Positions 36,870 to 49,154 of a stretch of 64,000 nt of DNA are shown here, one piece after another. The first letter of the stretch is position 1, and every line of letters begins with the position of its first letter. The DNA lies in NCBI GenBank assembly GCA_946699065.1, contig CAMPDV010000723.1, positions 1-64,000 on the forward strand, written 5' to 3'. This DNA comes from Loxodes magnus. Its lineage: Eukaryota; Ciliophora; Karyorelictea; Loxodida; Loxodidae. Position numbers and translations under genes: made by a program. Under the pieces are notes generated by a model, which saw only the letters and a program-made list of their open reading frames with translations, ran no database searches and was not told the DNA's origin.

Positions 36870-37790
36870 AATTCCATTAAGCTCCTTTTCTCTTACTCTT
36901 CTGATGTTTCCTTCTTAAAATAAGGATAATTTTATTTTTCTGCTATTTGGCAATTGTTTTTTCCCTGAATCGTAACATCTAAGTGTTTATCACCTCGACA
37001 AATATGTAAACCTTTCAGAAATTTATTTTGTTCTTCTTTATTTTAGCTCTCATTTACTAATGAAAAGGTTTTTTTATAAATCTGCACCTTAAAATAGTAA
37101 ATTTTACCTATCTCTGCCTATTCCTTCATATCTTGTATATGCACAATTGTTTAAGCTCTGTGTTATTCCGTAATTTTTTATACTCTTCTAAATAGTCAGA
37201 GTTAGTTTCAATTACCTTCTAGAAGTTATGTAAAAAATGCCCGCTTACTTTATCTGCTTTTACTCAAAAGGATGTTCATTTCTTCTATATCTTTCTATCT
37301 ATATTTATAATATCGCTATTCATTCTATTAGCTGTTGCTAACTTATTTGGCTTCACTCTATTTATTGTCAATCTTTTCTGAATTAACGTGGATTATAATA
37401 TTTTGCTTTAAAAGCTTTTTTACTGCAAAACTTAATGGTTTTCTTTGGTTTACTCTTACAGTTTTATTCTCTATGGAGCACAAATTTTTTCATCGATTGC
37501 TACTTCTTTTTGAGTTTAATCTTGCTAACATGTTTATCCTGTCTCTTCATTATACCAAGAAACCTTTGGTTTTTCTTCTCGTTTTGGTATAAAATTCAGA
37601 CCCGCTTACAGTTCCACGAAAGACTCTTATATCTGTTAGTAAATTTACATTTGAAGCTTTTTATTCTCTCATCCAATTTTTAGAAAAGCCTCAACATCTG
37701 CTATAAGCATAGTTCAAAGATAAAATCAAAAATTTAATTTCTATTTTTATTTATTTTTCTTACAGATGAAATCATAAGTAAATTAAGCCA
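36870..37790 (-). pseudogene. Broken - strand gene, unknown
   Basis: Lies just outside block B. Strong protein-like segments in successive frames: GTVSGSEFYTKTRRKTKGFL, then VNQRKPLSFAVKKLLKQNII, then VIETNSDYLEEYKKLRNNTE, then FSLVNESQNKEEQNKFLKGL and HICRGDKHLDVTIQGKNN. The purine-rich - strand supports this orientation. Two standard-code + strand ORFs here (37335-37683) are Phe/Leu-rich antisense shadows. At least two frame changes are needed, so I call it a pseudogene. No family is recognised. Confidence 0.4.
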
Positions 37791-38633
37791 ATATGCTACA
37801 ATCTTCAATGTCTTTATTTTTTATTATATAAAAGTAAGAAAAAAACCTAATTTTATTTAAAAAATAGATTTAAGTAGCTCAAAAAGTAGATCTTTCTTGA
37901 AGGAATATCTTTAAATAAATACATTAAACTGCAATAATAATAAAAGCTACAAATTTAGCTTTATAGACTAAAATGAGAAGCCTGTTTTTTAATTGCTAGA
38001 GTGGTAGACTAGAATATTAATTTATATATAGATTCATTTATAAGATTAAATATTTAAAAATACAAGAAAGATATGAATGTCTAAAAGTACGTTAAACATG
38101 ATCTAATTGACTTTATAATTTCATTTATATTTAGCGATATTTTGGAAGCATATACAATCATCTTTCGTATCAAAAGTTATTTAATCAAACTCCATTCAAA
38201 TTTATTTTACTTAATATATTGCTGACAATAGATCTAAGGTTTTCTATCAATGCGTTTATTAACGAATGAATCTCTGTTAATTTCTAGTTTTTCAGTAATC
38301 CTATGAACTAATAAAATTCTTAATTTATTACCTTATTTCTTATCGTAAGTAAATTATTATATTTATTAAATTAAAGCATAACAATCCAACTATTAAATCT
38401 GAACAATCTTTAACTGTTTTAAATAAATATAATAAATTTCATTTATTGGTAGTATTCATCCTAAGGTACCAACATATATTATATTGTAATTTCCAATTGG
38501 TACCTATTTATTAGCAATTTCTTTTAATCTTATTTATAAATTTTCAAATATATGATGCTAACATATTTATTTAGTCTACTATTAATAATCTACCTCATTT
38601 TAATTATTTTCACTCTTTCTTTATTTTTATTTT

Positions 38634-38880
38634 GAAACAGTTAATCAATTACTAAAAGCTGCTAAATTATGTAATGAATAAGGTGTTAGTATGTTTAGGA
38701 ATTATGCCAATTTCTTATAATTTCCAGGATTTTACTTAATTAGTAGTATCATATTGTTAAATATTTTTAATAGTTTAAATTTTCCTATTCCAGTTGATCC
38801 TAAAGGAAGAAGTATGTATTGGATATTTTGCTTTTCAAAATTGAAATGGTAATTTTTAATTTATTTATAGTTGAATATCT
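38634..38880 (+). pseudogene. Protein-coding remnant, unknown
   Basis: A + strand frame reads ETVNQLLKAAKLCNEQGVSM, then FRNYANFLQFPGFYLISS and FPIPVDPKGRSMYWIF. It then dissolves into T-rich sequence. The segment is distinct from its surroundings but too short to identify. It could be an exon or a relic. Confidence 0.35.
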
Positions 38881-41395
38881 ATAATTTCTAATATTTTAAG
38901 TTTAATTTAATTTTTTTATTTTTCATTTTCTAGTCTTTTTTCTGAATTTATAAGCTAATTTTGTTGGATAATGCTTATTGCTTATTAATTCTGTATCAAA
39001 TATTTAAAACGCATATTCATTGTAACTTTCCGTAGAATTATTTCTTTTAAATATGCAGTTAGTATCTTCTTAATGTCACAGGTTTATATAAAAATGAGTT
39101 AATTTTAGCAATTTTAGGTAAAAGATTTTTGTTTATATTTTTAGAATCTAAAAAAGTAACTTATTAGATTATTATTTTTTTTATTTTAGTTCTTATAGTA
39201 ATTACTTTTTTTCCTATACTAAATAATAGAATCAATTCATAACAAGTTACATTTTTTAAATTCTTTGCTACTACTCTCAAATAAACGATTCGGAGTAAAG
39301 TTTGCTTTGAGTCATATGCAAAAAATATCGTAATTTATCTTCGAAAGTAATGCTTATTTCTTATATTTTTCAAATTTATAAATATTATTAGATTAGATTA
39401 ATTTTTATTAAATTTAGGTTTTCGTTATTTATCTCGACTTAGTCTTACATTTAATGAGAACATTTGCAAATTATTCTACTTTCCAAACTTCTAAGTATTT
39501 CTAAAATTTTATATTTCTCAAAAAAGGATTAATTCAAATATATTATAATTTACTATTCTACGTTATAAGAGTTTTAATAAATATCTATTTCCAAAATCCC
39601 TTACAATCCAATATTTTTATTTTACTTTTTGTAATGTTTTTGATTTTATACTTTAGTACATTATTAATATCTAATACAAGCTAAGCATCCTAATTGGTTA
39701 TTCATAATTTAAGTTAAGGTTTCATGAACGGCAATATAAATTTATCATTTCGTCAGGATTTTATAATTGCCTTTTAATAAAAAAGCCAATTTCTTATATC
39801 TTAACATATAATCTTAATTTGCGGTTTAGTTCTTTTGCTATTTTTATCGACTTTCCTTTTTAATTTGTTGGTTTATTTAGTTTTTATTTAATGTTAGGTG
39901 CATTAGTGTAAAATGATAGTAACTATAATTGTAATTAGTTTGATTAATTTAATTTTATAACATCAATAATGATGTTTTATTTTAGCTAAAATTAAAGTAT
40001 TATTCTCTAATGTTGCTGTTTATACTTATATATAATTAATATGATTAATGATATAAAATGTATTATGTAATATATGCTTCATACTTATAATTCAAATCTA
40101 AATTAATCTTTATTATAATTTAGTGAAGAGAAAGTTCCCTATAATTCTCTATTAAAGTAACTAGTTTTGCTATTTTACTAACTGCTACTTAATTTATTAC
40201 ATATCCCTTTTACATAATCTAGATATTTTCATCTATTTTTAGTTATTTTTAAACTAAATAACTAAAAATAAAATAAATCTACTAAAGCTAAAATTAATAG
40301 AATAGCTTCTATAATTTATTACTTTTAAACTATTATTAAATTACAATACTTTAAAACCTTAAACTTTGCTAGATAAGAAAGGAAAATAACCTATTAAGGA
40401 TATAATAGATTAGATATAACCATTAATTTTTTATTTATTGCTAAATAAATTTAATTCGGAAAGATAATTGAAATCTCATTAGTACAAGAAATATTCCATT
40501 ATAAGTCTTGCCTTACGTTACTATATTAACTTTGAGTAAGTTTCATTAAAGCATAAAGTAAACATAGCTACAGACCTCAAGACAATCATATTAAGAATCT
40601 CTCTTAGAGCATAAATTTATTTCCTCCTAGGTATGAATTTAATATTTTTAAGGATTTTAGGAGATTATTTAGTATACTAAGATTGAGAGAAGCACATAAT
40701 GATACTCCTACAGACTTTTTATTTTATACTTAAGCATTTTTTTAAATTTTCTTTGTAATTGAATATTCTTTTTAATAATCTAAGTTATAATGAAACTTAG
40801 AGCTATTGAAATCCCTAATACTTTTAACTAAATAATTTTAGAATGCTGTTACAAATGTTAAATGATATAGGAATTAAAAATAGAAATAGTATCCAGTTTA
40901 TAAAAGGATATAATAATTAAAATTAATTTTAGAGATTATAATAAGTAATTGTATGATATAATAATAATACTTCCAGTTATTATTAGTAAACCATATAATT
41001 ATACTCAATCTATCATACTTTTCATTTATTTTCTATTACCATTCATCTTACATAAGTTTAACCAATATAATAATAAACCAGGCTTAAATTAAGGCATCAA
41101 GAATAACTTTTTGGGACTATATAATTAGTTCTAAACAGAAAATTATCAAAACAATATATACTAAAGTCTATAAAATTAATTTAACACTTTATAAAGTAAG
41201 CTATTAACATTAGAGTTTAAAATATCTTAGGTAAAATAATAATATTAACAGAGAAATAATAGTATTCTCATATATTCACTTAATTATCCAATAATAAACC
41301 ATGTAATATAATATTTTACTTAAAAAGCATATAGTTAAAATAGATACCTTAAGTGGATTAAGATTTATCAAATAATAAATAATTATAATTTAACT
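38881..41395. other. AT-rich stretch, coding not resolved
   Basis: Mostly AT-rich. Around 40460-40740 more than one + strand frame looks protein-like (for example RYEFNIFKDFRRLFSILRLR), but competing frames read equally well, so no gene is called. Confidence 0.35.
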
Positions 41396-41399
41396 TTAA

Positions 41400-41850
41400 G
41401 ATATTCAAGCATAGTTATATCAACAATCAGTCCTTTAATTAAAATAATTTATTCACTTGATAAATCTTTCAGCTAATTAGTGAATTATCTTAGTTATAAT
41501 AACAATTCTTAAATTTTTTAAGGCTTTTTCATCCTTATGATCTCTAAATAAGACACTTCAGCGGTAATTCATTTTCTCTTTATTTTTAAATTCTAGAAAC
41601 AATTTTTTCTTTCTTTAACTTGATATCAAATTAAAACTTAATTATTGCCTTTAATTTTCAATTGTTTTTTCCGGATATTTCAAAGATTTCAAATAAAACA
41701 CTTAATTGGTTTGAGTTTTTCGATTTTCAATTATCTAGATAGCCCTTTCAAAGCAATCTAAATTTTACTTGTTTTTGAAGTAATTTATAAGCAATCTCCT
41801 TCTTTATGAGTTTTTATATTCTTATTATTTATATTAAAGTGAGAATCAAT
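41400..41850 (-). pseudogene. Helical protein remnant, unknown
   Basis: The - strand reads KERKNCFQNLKIKRKWITAE, then MKKPQKIQELLLQLRQ and LKDLSSEQIILIKGLIVD, a charged helical sequence on the purine-rich strand. There is no motif and the ends are unclear. Confidence 0.3.
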
Positions 41851-42589
41851 ATATGATACTTTACTATGATAAGAGAATTATCTAAATGACATAAGATATT
41901 ATTAATTTATGAGCATTTAAAACATTTTTCTAGCTTCGATACTAATATTCAATTTTATATCTAAAACTTAGCAAGACTGTTTACTATGACTTATCAGTAA
42001 TTATTTCAATTTTCAAATTAAGCGTTTATTTTGATGTTAAAATATCTCTATAATTTTATTTCTTTAATCTTAAATAAAAGTATGGTACCACTTTATTAAT
42101 TTATTTATCATATTTAAGTTTACCAAATGTTTATTCTTATGCTAATAATACCTATTTTTCCTATATTAAATAATAATTTTATTAGTAAAAGATTAATATA
42201 TTATCTATTAATATTCTATTATCTAAAATATCTTTGCTATGTTTAAATTACTTACTCTAAATTTATAAGTTTTATTACTTTTTATAGTTTAAAATAGTAT
42301 GTTTACTATAAATTATAATTATTTAAAATTATTATTTAAACAGATACTTTACTAAATGGAGAGAATATATAGTTTCATTAGTTAAATATTTATTAGTATA
42401 AATATAGATAGTTTTGTTGCTTATAAGAATTAAATAAAAAAGTTAGTTTTTCATTAAGTTTATTCTCACTTTGTTAGAATTAAAAAATAGATGATGATTA
42501 AGATTTAAAGCATATAGCATAAGTAAAAATCTAAAATAATAAGTTTGATATATTTACTGACATTATTTAAAATTAAATATTATACAGAA

Positions 42590-42840
42590 ACTAAAACTTT
42601 TATGAATGAACAAGATTAATAAATAGATTATAATCTTTATAAAAATGTCAAAATAATAATAAAGCAAATAACTTGTAAAATTAATTAACTATGATCAACA
42701 AATTGGACTATATAAAATCAAATTAAAAATTGGCATTTAAACAATCTAAAAAAGTAAATCAATTCTTAGAAGCAACAGAAAGAGATATAAGCACTCTTCA
42801 AAGAATATTAAAAGAGAATTAATTTTAATTTCTATTTAAA
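42590..42840 (+). pseudogene. Gln/Lys-rich coding remnant, unknown
   Basis: The + strand reads TCKINQLWSTNWTIQNQIKN, then LKKQINSQKQQKEIQALFKE. It is Gln-rich through TAA/TAG, as in real genes of this genome. Short and unidentifiable. Confidence 0.25.
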
Positions 42841-42906
42841 TATAAATTTATTAAATTAATCAAAAATAAAATAATTCAACCTTAATTGTAAAATGACAAT
42901 TCCTGA

Positions 42907-42958
42907 GAGACTTAAGTTTTAATCTTAAAGAGAAAAATATTTTCTTTAAGGAAGTCTC
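42907..42958. other. Foldback inverted repeat
   Basis: GAGACTT (42907-42913) pairs with AAGTCTC (42952-42958), and inside it CTTAAAGA (42924-42931) pairs with TCTTTAAG (42943-42950) around an AT loop. It could be a transcribed hairpin or a small element end. No function can be assigned. Confidence 0.6.
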
Positions 42959-42959
42959 T

Positions 42960-45415
42960 TTTGCGAATTTTTCTTTAGATAGTTTATTTCTCGATAATTT
43001 AGATTTGATCCTTTGCTTATTTTACAATAAAATTTTTGTGCAAATAAAAATAAAATTTTTTGTGTTTAAAGTTTAAGTTTAGAAATCAATTTTCCTTAAG
43101 TCTCGAAATTATCTGCAAATGATACAGATTCACTTCAAGATTTTTGGTAAAAGTTTCTCAAGTTTTCCATTAGTTTTTTTATCATATAAACAAAATCGTA
43201 ATTAGCAAAAATATTAAGTATTTTCTTATAATTCATAAACTTAAAGTGATTCTTAATTAGAATTAACATCTTGAAGAGAACGCATCCAAAAAACTGCAAG
43301 TGGAATTTAAATTTTATAATATGAATTTTACATAGAAATTTGTATTTGTGTTAAATGCCTTGTAATATATCCTTGTTGAATTATTAAAAGACACGTTAAA
43401 ATTATAACGATTAATAGTTATGCTTTTCAAATTTCATAATCTAAAAATTATATATTTTTTTAAATTATACATATTTATTTTTCCATCTAAATTAATTAAA
43501 AAAATTATTAATAAATTGAAGTTTCTTAAGAATTTTAAATGTTTAAATTTTATTTTTATTTTGACTAATTCTACTAAATTTATGCTTTAATTATTTTGAT
43601 TACTATAAATTAGATAAATTATTATCATTATAAAATGAAGTTTTTTTTTAATTATTTAATTATTTAATTATTTAAGTAAAATCATTTTAATATAAAGAAA
43701 TGCTTACTTTTTTAACTAAAATACTAAGATTTTTGGCATTAAAAATATTATATTTAATGAAATTCTTTAATTTGAAAGATTTTTTTATTCTATGAATTTT
43801 TTAATTTTTAATTAAATTTTTACCATTTTTCTTATTTATATGCAACCTATTAAGAAATAATTAAACTTTTTAAGGTTTTCGAAAATAACTTATTTTACTT
43901 TCTTTAACTATAATTATGTATAGATATCCTAAATTTTCTTAAGTATTTTTATAATATAATGATAATAACTCGTATATCAGATCTTTAATCATAAAATTAA
44001 AAATTTAATTTAATAGTTTATTTTTTAATCATTTTTACTTACTATCTTACTAAATCTGCAAATTATTTAATATAATAGGATTATAGCTAAAGACTTATTT
44101 TGCATTTTTTAAACTAGATATTGATAGAACGCTTTTTTAGTAAACTACGGATAATTGGAAAAAAAATTTCGAATGAATGCAAAAATATTTAGAAGTAATA
44201 GTGATTTAGAATTATTAGGTTATTGATGCTTAAATTTTTAGATTTAATACAGATTTGTTAATTATTAAAAAAAACTAAATACTAATTAAAAAAAACAATT
44301 AAAAATGTTTTTAATTTAAATAGATGCTATAATTTAAAGAAATTTAACAAAAAACTTTGAAACTTACAGTAAATAAAATAAAATAATTTGATGACTTCAA
44401 TATTTTAAAGTTCAAAAATTAAAAACAACTTAAAATTCAAATTTTATATTATTCATATATAAAAATTAGTTTACAAAAGAAAATAAAATTATTTTCTTTA
44501 GTTTAAGCAATAAAATTATTTATTTCCCAAATCAGAAAAAAGTTTAAATTACGAAAATTATAAATTTAAAATATAATAATTTTTACTATTTTTCATCGTA
44601 ATTCTAATATTTATTGGAATTTAAAATGCTTTAAGTATATTTTAAGAAATGTTGATTACTGTAAGAAAGATACAAGAAAAGTAACTAGTTTATGTTTTAA
44701 TATGTTAATCTCTATAAAAAATAAGTTTTATTAAAAATAAAAATAGTATACCAAAGAAATTAATATTTCTTTACATTTTATCACATATTATAAGAATTTA
44801 ATTTTTTAGTCTCTATAATTTTCTTAATTTATAACATATTAAAAAATAATATCAAGATAGTTTATTTTCATAAGTCTGAAAATTATAAATTAATTGTAAA
44901 TTATTTTCAAATTAAAAAAATAAAAAATAAAGCATAATGTAAAAATGAACTAAAAAATCTAATTAGTAATGTAAAATAAAATATTATTTTTATTATTAAA
45001 TTAAAGATTTATAATTAAAAATGCTAAATTAAAAAGAAAATCATTTATAAGAACATATTTCATTAATTTTTCTTAAATAAAGCATCTTATAAAAAATGTA
45101 ATTTAAATAAATAAAATGAAAAAGATTTTACTTTTATAATTTACGATTAAAAAAATTTCTCTAATTAGAATTGGAAAATATAAAATTACGAACAATTTTT
45201 AACTATATATGACTAAGTGCAAAATTATTGTAAAAATAAAAATAAAATATTATTCTTTTATAATTATTAAATATCTCTTACATTTTTTTAATTTATTAAA
45301 ATAAAATCATTTTAATATAAAGAATTGTTTACTTTTTATCTAGATATTAAGATTTTTGGAAATAAAATTATTATATTTAATAAAATTCTGTAATTTTTCA
45401 GATTTTTTTTGTTTT
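42960..45415. other. Very AT-rich noncoding stretch with an internal direct repeat
   Basis: A/T runs throughout with no gene support. About 140 bp at 43670-43810 recur diverged at 45290-45437 (shared AAAATCATTTTAATATAAAG, then TAAGATTTTTGG and TTTATTCTATGAATTTTT). Confidence 0.5.
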
Positions 45416-45419
45416 TATT

Positions 45420-45710
45420 CTATGAATTTTTAAATCCTTAATTCTTTAGATATTTTGCCAAGCTTCTCGAATTTTCTATCATATACTGTTTTTAACAAAA
45501 GAATTATCTTTTAAAAATCTTCCAAGAAATTTAGTTTACTTCCTTTAATCTTTAATTGTAAAAGAATCACAGATTTAATCAGGTTTTAATAACTCTTTAT
45601 TCAAATTTTTAATAGTAAAGTAACTTCTCTTGAGGATATTGTTGTTTGTACTAACTGATCTCCGGAAGTCCAAAATCCAGAGCTTTTTAGCAAATTATAT
45701 TTTCATAATA
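45420..45710 (-). pseudogene. Protein-coding remnant, unknown
   Basis: The - strand reads QKALDFGLPEISQYKQQYPQ, then EKLLYYQKFEQRVIKTW and KQYMIENSRSLAKYLKN. Natural composition, about 90 codons, no motif. It lies downstream of the WD40 pseudogene on the same strand. Confidence 0.35.
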
Positions 45711-46199
45711 TCATAATTTTTTTTAATTAAGCGTTATTTTTATTGTTTTATTACAAATTTACAAAAATTAAAACAGAATTATTTTTTAATTTTTTTAAAG
45801 TAAAATATATAATAAAAGTTAGTATATTATTTTTAATTTTTTAAATAATTTTATAGTACCAAAATTTTATATCCATACTCAAATAATTAATAGTTAAAAA
45901 ATCAAAGTAAAAATAATTTAAAGTTTATGCTTTTTATTTATTATGAAAAATTTGACTGTTGCTAAGCTAAAATTATTTTAGATTGCATTATATCTTTTAA
46001 GGTATTAATTTAAATTTCAATGAATTTGTTTTTTAAATTCATATTCTCAAACTTACTTCATATTCGACATTTTCTTGATGCTTTACTCGCCACTATTTTC
46101 TCTAAACGACAAATTACTATTTGAATGGAAGATATATATTGTAATTCTCTCTAAATTCACTCCTATTTATATTTAAATTATATACTTACCTTCTTTTAT

Positions 46200-48135
46200 A
46201 CTTAACCATCTTTAAGATCTTGCAATAATTTTGAATATTTCACTTTCTTATCTATTTCTCTTATCCTCATGATATTACTCCTTTTATATCTCCAGTCAGC
46301 ACTAATTCGTAAATTTCTCCCTAATATCCTTGTAATAATATTAGCCTCTCATCTGTTTAGAAATTCCATATTTTTATAATGTGTCATATTATCCAGATAT
46401 TATAAACTTATTGTTAGTTGTTATTAGTAATATTCTCACTAAATTTGTATGGCCTTCTAAAGTTCGTATGCTTTTTTTTGTTGGAAAGTTTCATATTTTG
46501 ATTGTTTTGTCATAACCTCCAAATATTATGAGTTTTTTTCATGATTAAATTCTATTGTTCTTATCGAATCTTTATATCCTTAGAGAATTCGAATACATTA
46601 ACCAGTTGAAAAATTTCATATTTTTATAGATTAATCAGAACTTTCCGAAACGATTCATTTGCTACCATTATTGATCTAGCATAATTCGTGTGTCCCATCA
46701 AAGTACTTTTTAAGGTCACATTCAAAAATTCCCATACTTATATTGTACTAGCATAACTTCCCGAAACTATTTATTTCTAGTCCTTCTTTGCAGCTATCGA
46801 TAAAACTTCACTCGCTCGTTCGGTCAAAGTACTCTTATAGAACTCACTCGGAAAATCAAAAATCTTTATAATCGAATCGTTATTTCCTGATATGATTATT
46901 TCAAGTCACTCGTGATCGCTATCGAATAAATTTAATCCATATGTTTCAACAAAGTATCAAGAAATTGTGGCAATTCGTATTACATCTTAGTTTAATTTAC
47001 TCCATTTAAATTGCAGTTGGTTAGCTTCGCATTCTTCATATTCCTTAGATTGATCTCTTTTAAATTTGAGTTTCTTAGATTACAATCTTGAAAATTTGAT
47101 TCACTCAATTAGCACCTTAGATTCTTATTCCCTCAAATCTTTTTTATATAAAATTATAGTTAAAACATTTTAAGATTGCTATCGCATTTGCAGAAGCTTA
47201 TTCTGCTTTGATATCAGCCTTAGATAATTCTATGATATCATTCAATTTTTTTTATCAAACCTTAACTTGATAACTGTTTGAATTTAATCAAAACATTTTA
47301 ATTATTACATATGTTAGAAAAATTTAAAGGCTTTTCTTACAAATTAGCATTTTTCAAAACTTTATTTTAAAATTTTTCTAATAATTTAGCAACATTCTCT
47401 ACTGTTAATAGTGTAAAATAATATTTAATTTATTATTTAAAATATTTATTTAATATATCTGTAATATTATAATGTTATGGATTTTAATTCTGCACTTTTC
47501 CGCAATAAAATTCATAACGATAAAATAATTTTAATTAACTGATCTGAAATTTAATTAACATTTACTTCTTCATTTTTAACTTAGTTATATTTCTAAATCA
47601 TTAACTTTATCTGTTTGTATTGATATTTAATTATATCTAATAATGCTACTATTTTTTCTTATTACTATCTAGTTTATGATGGTAAATGTAATGCTTTTTC
47701 TAAATTTTAAATTATTTCTTCGATTTTTCTTATATTATTTTATAATTCCCTCTAATATTATTTAAGGTTTGAAGTACATACTTAATTGATGATATTGGAA
47801 AAGAGTTTTTAGATCATCAATATAACTTTAATGAAGTTAGTTTACTATATCTTTTATTATTTTAATATTTGCAAATAATTCTATAAATTTTCATTTAGTT
47901 TTGCTTTTTATTGAAACTCATTAGTTTCTTCTCAAATTTTTCAGTTGAAATCTAGTCTTTTAACTCAGATATTTAGCCTTTAAATATTTACTAATGTGTT
48001 TTACAAAATATTTATTGAGCGATATAAGGCCAATTTTAATGCACTTTGAACACATTAAGCAACTATATTGAAGTATATTAGGAATTCTTTTCTAAGAACC
48101 AAATTATTTTTTAGGACTTTTATAATTTTACTAAT
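46200..48135 (-). pseudogene. Coiled-coil / pentapeptide-repeat / WD40 protein, frameshifted pseudogene
   Basis: Read from 48135 downward. First comes a helical N-terminal region with heptads (KEFLIYFNIVAQCVQSALKL; EETNEFQQKAKLNENLQNYL). Then ENVAKLLEKFQ...IKKIENDIIELSKADIKAEQ and SANAIAILKCFNY. Near 47120-47000 are pentapeptide repeats of A/S-N-L/F type (LSESNFQDCNLRNSNLKEIN; LTNCNLNGVN). From about 46900 come WD40 blades (IISGNNDSIIKIFDF; QIVSGSYASTIQVWEF; IVSESSDQSIKI-TGA-NFSTGQCIR; IIFGGYDKTIKI-TGA-NF). At least five frame changes make it nonfunctional. It is a distant relative of the intact WD40 copies with a longer N-terminal architecture, which resembles NTPase-less remnants of signalling-type WD40 proteins. 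That last point is inference. Confidence 0.65.
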
Positions 48136-48139
48136 CCAT

Positions 48140-48735
48140 TTATTAAACTAAAACAAGCTTATAGATTTTAATTAATTATATTATAAATTAAAATTAAAGA
48201 GAATTTGTTTAAATGAAAACAAAGTGAAATTAATAAAATAATAAATTTGTTAAAATAGATATTATTTAATGCTTATAGCTAAGCAGTTTATTAAGCTCTT
48301 ATTTATATTTTATTTATTTATTTTTTACATTTAAATATTTTAATTTTAGTCTTATCTTAAAAATTAATTCAAATTTTATATTTTTTAATGTCTATATTTT
48401 GGTAATATTTCACATAATAATAGCAATATCGAGATATAGTGATAATACCTTGGTAAATACTTAAACCAATTGAAAATAATTTCCTTTACTAAATACTTCG
48501 CTAGTCTTCCTCAGTTTTATACTATATCATGACAATTCTACTTATTTTCTTTTTACCTATTTTGATTTAGATATTTAACTGAAACGGGGACTATTTTCGA
48601 ATATTTATTAATACTGACTTATAAAGATTTCTACAAACATAGCAAGCAAATATTTTCAATTAAGTATTTTAAATCTTTAAATATTATCCTTAGGAGTAAT
48701 AGGCAGTTTACAATTAATTAATTATAAATTTTAAA
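48140..48735. other. AT-rich intergenic stretch
   Basis: No supported coding or RNA signal between the WD40 pseudogene and the compositionally distinct island. Confidence 0.4.
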
Positions 48736-48737
48736 AT

Positions 48738-49035
48738 TTCTCTTTCGAGGGACTGGAAACTCCTTTTCAGCTAGACGACTCAGGGAACTCTCTCAATGCA
48801 TATAGAGAGGATATCCTGTTGCTTAATTCAATAAGCTTCAGTCAGGTGTTCCATAACTAGGAGCCGACAGTCTTCAAGTTGCTAGCAAGAGTGGATAATC
48901 GGAAAGATTTTGTTTTCCTGCTGAGAATGACTCTAGCCATGGACCTTCTCAGTGGATAGGAACTTGACCTTATCCAAAATGCTAAAAGGTTTTATGAGAA
49001 TCAACTTCAGCTCCCATCATCTTTTTAATTATCTA
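48738..49035 (+). CDS. Exon-like segment of markedly higher GC, unknown protein
   Basis: About 290 bp stand out as GC-richer than anything else in the window. The + strand frame starting near 48744 reads FEGLETPFQLDDSGNSLNAY, then FKLLARVDNRKDFVFLLRMT and LSGQELDLIQNAKRFYEN to PSSF. Third codon positions are less GC than first positions in this orientation, which favours the + strand. The complementary - strand frame is also open with TGA as Trp, but would have higher third-position GC. The left edge ends TTTCTCTTTCGAG, possibly a splice acceptor; the right edge drops abruptly into A/T. It may be one exon of a gene, or a transferred or unusually conserved segment. No family is recognised. Confidence 0.45.
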
Positions 49036-49154
49036 ATTTTTAAATAATTCGTACATAATTTTAATATAACTATACATATAATAAAAAGTTTTAAAATTAC
49101 ATAGTAAACTCTTAATTTTACTATTATTTAATAATGATAATGAAATTAAAATGT

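Noticed and set aside
37335-37683. Two overlapping + strand ORFs rich in Phe and Leu
   Set aside because: T-rich antisense shadow of the - strand pseudogene at 36.9-37.8 kb.
40460-40740. Protein-like + strand frames
   Set aside because: At least two different frames look equally good, so composition cannot decide and no motif helps.
48738-49035. Group I intron, SRP RNA or RNase P RNA
   Set aside because: The region has hairpins and higher GC, but I could not find the conserved core sequences of these RNAs, and a protein reading is more natural.
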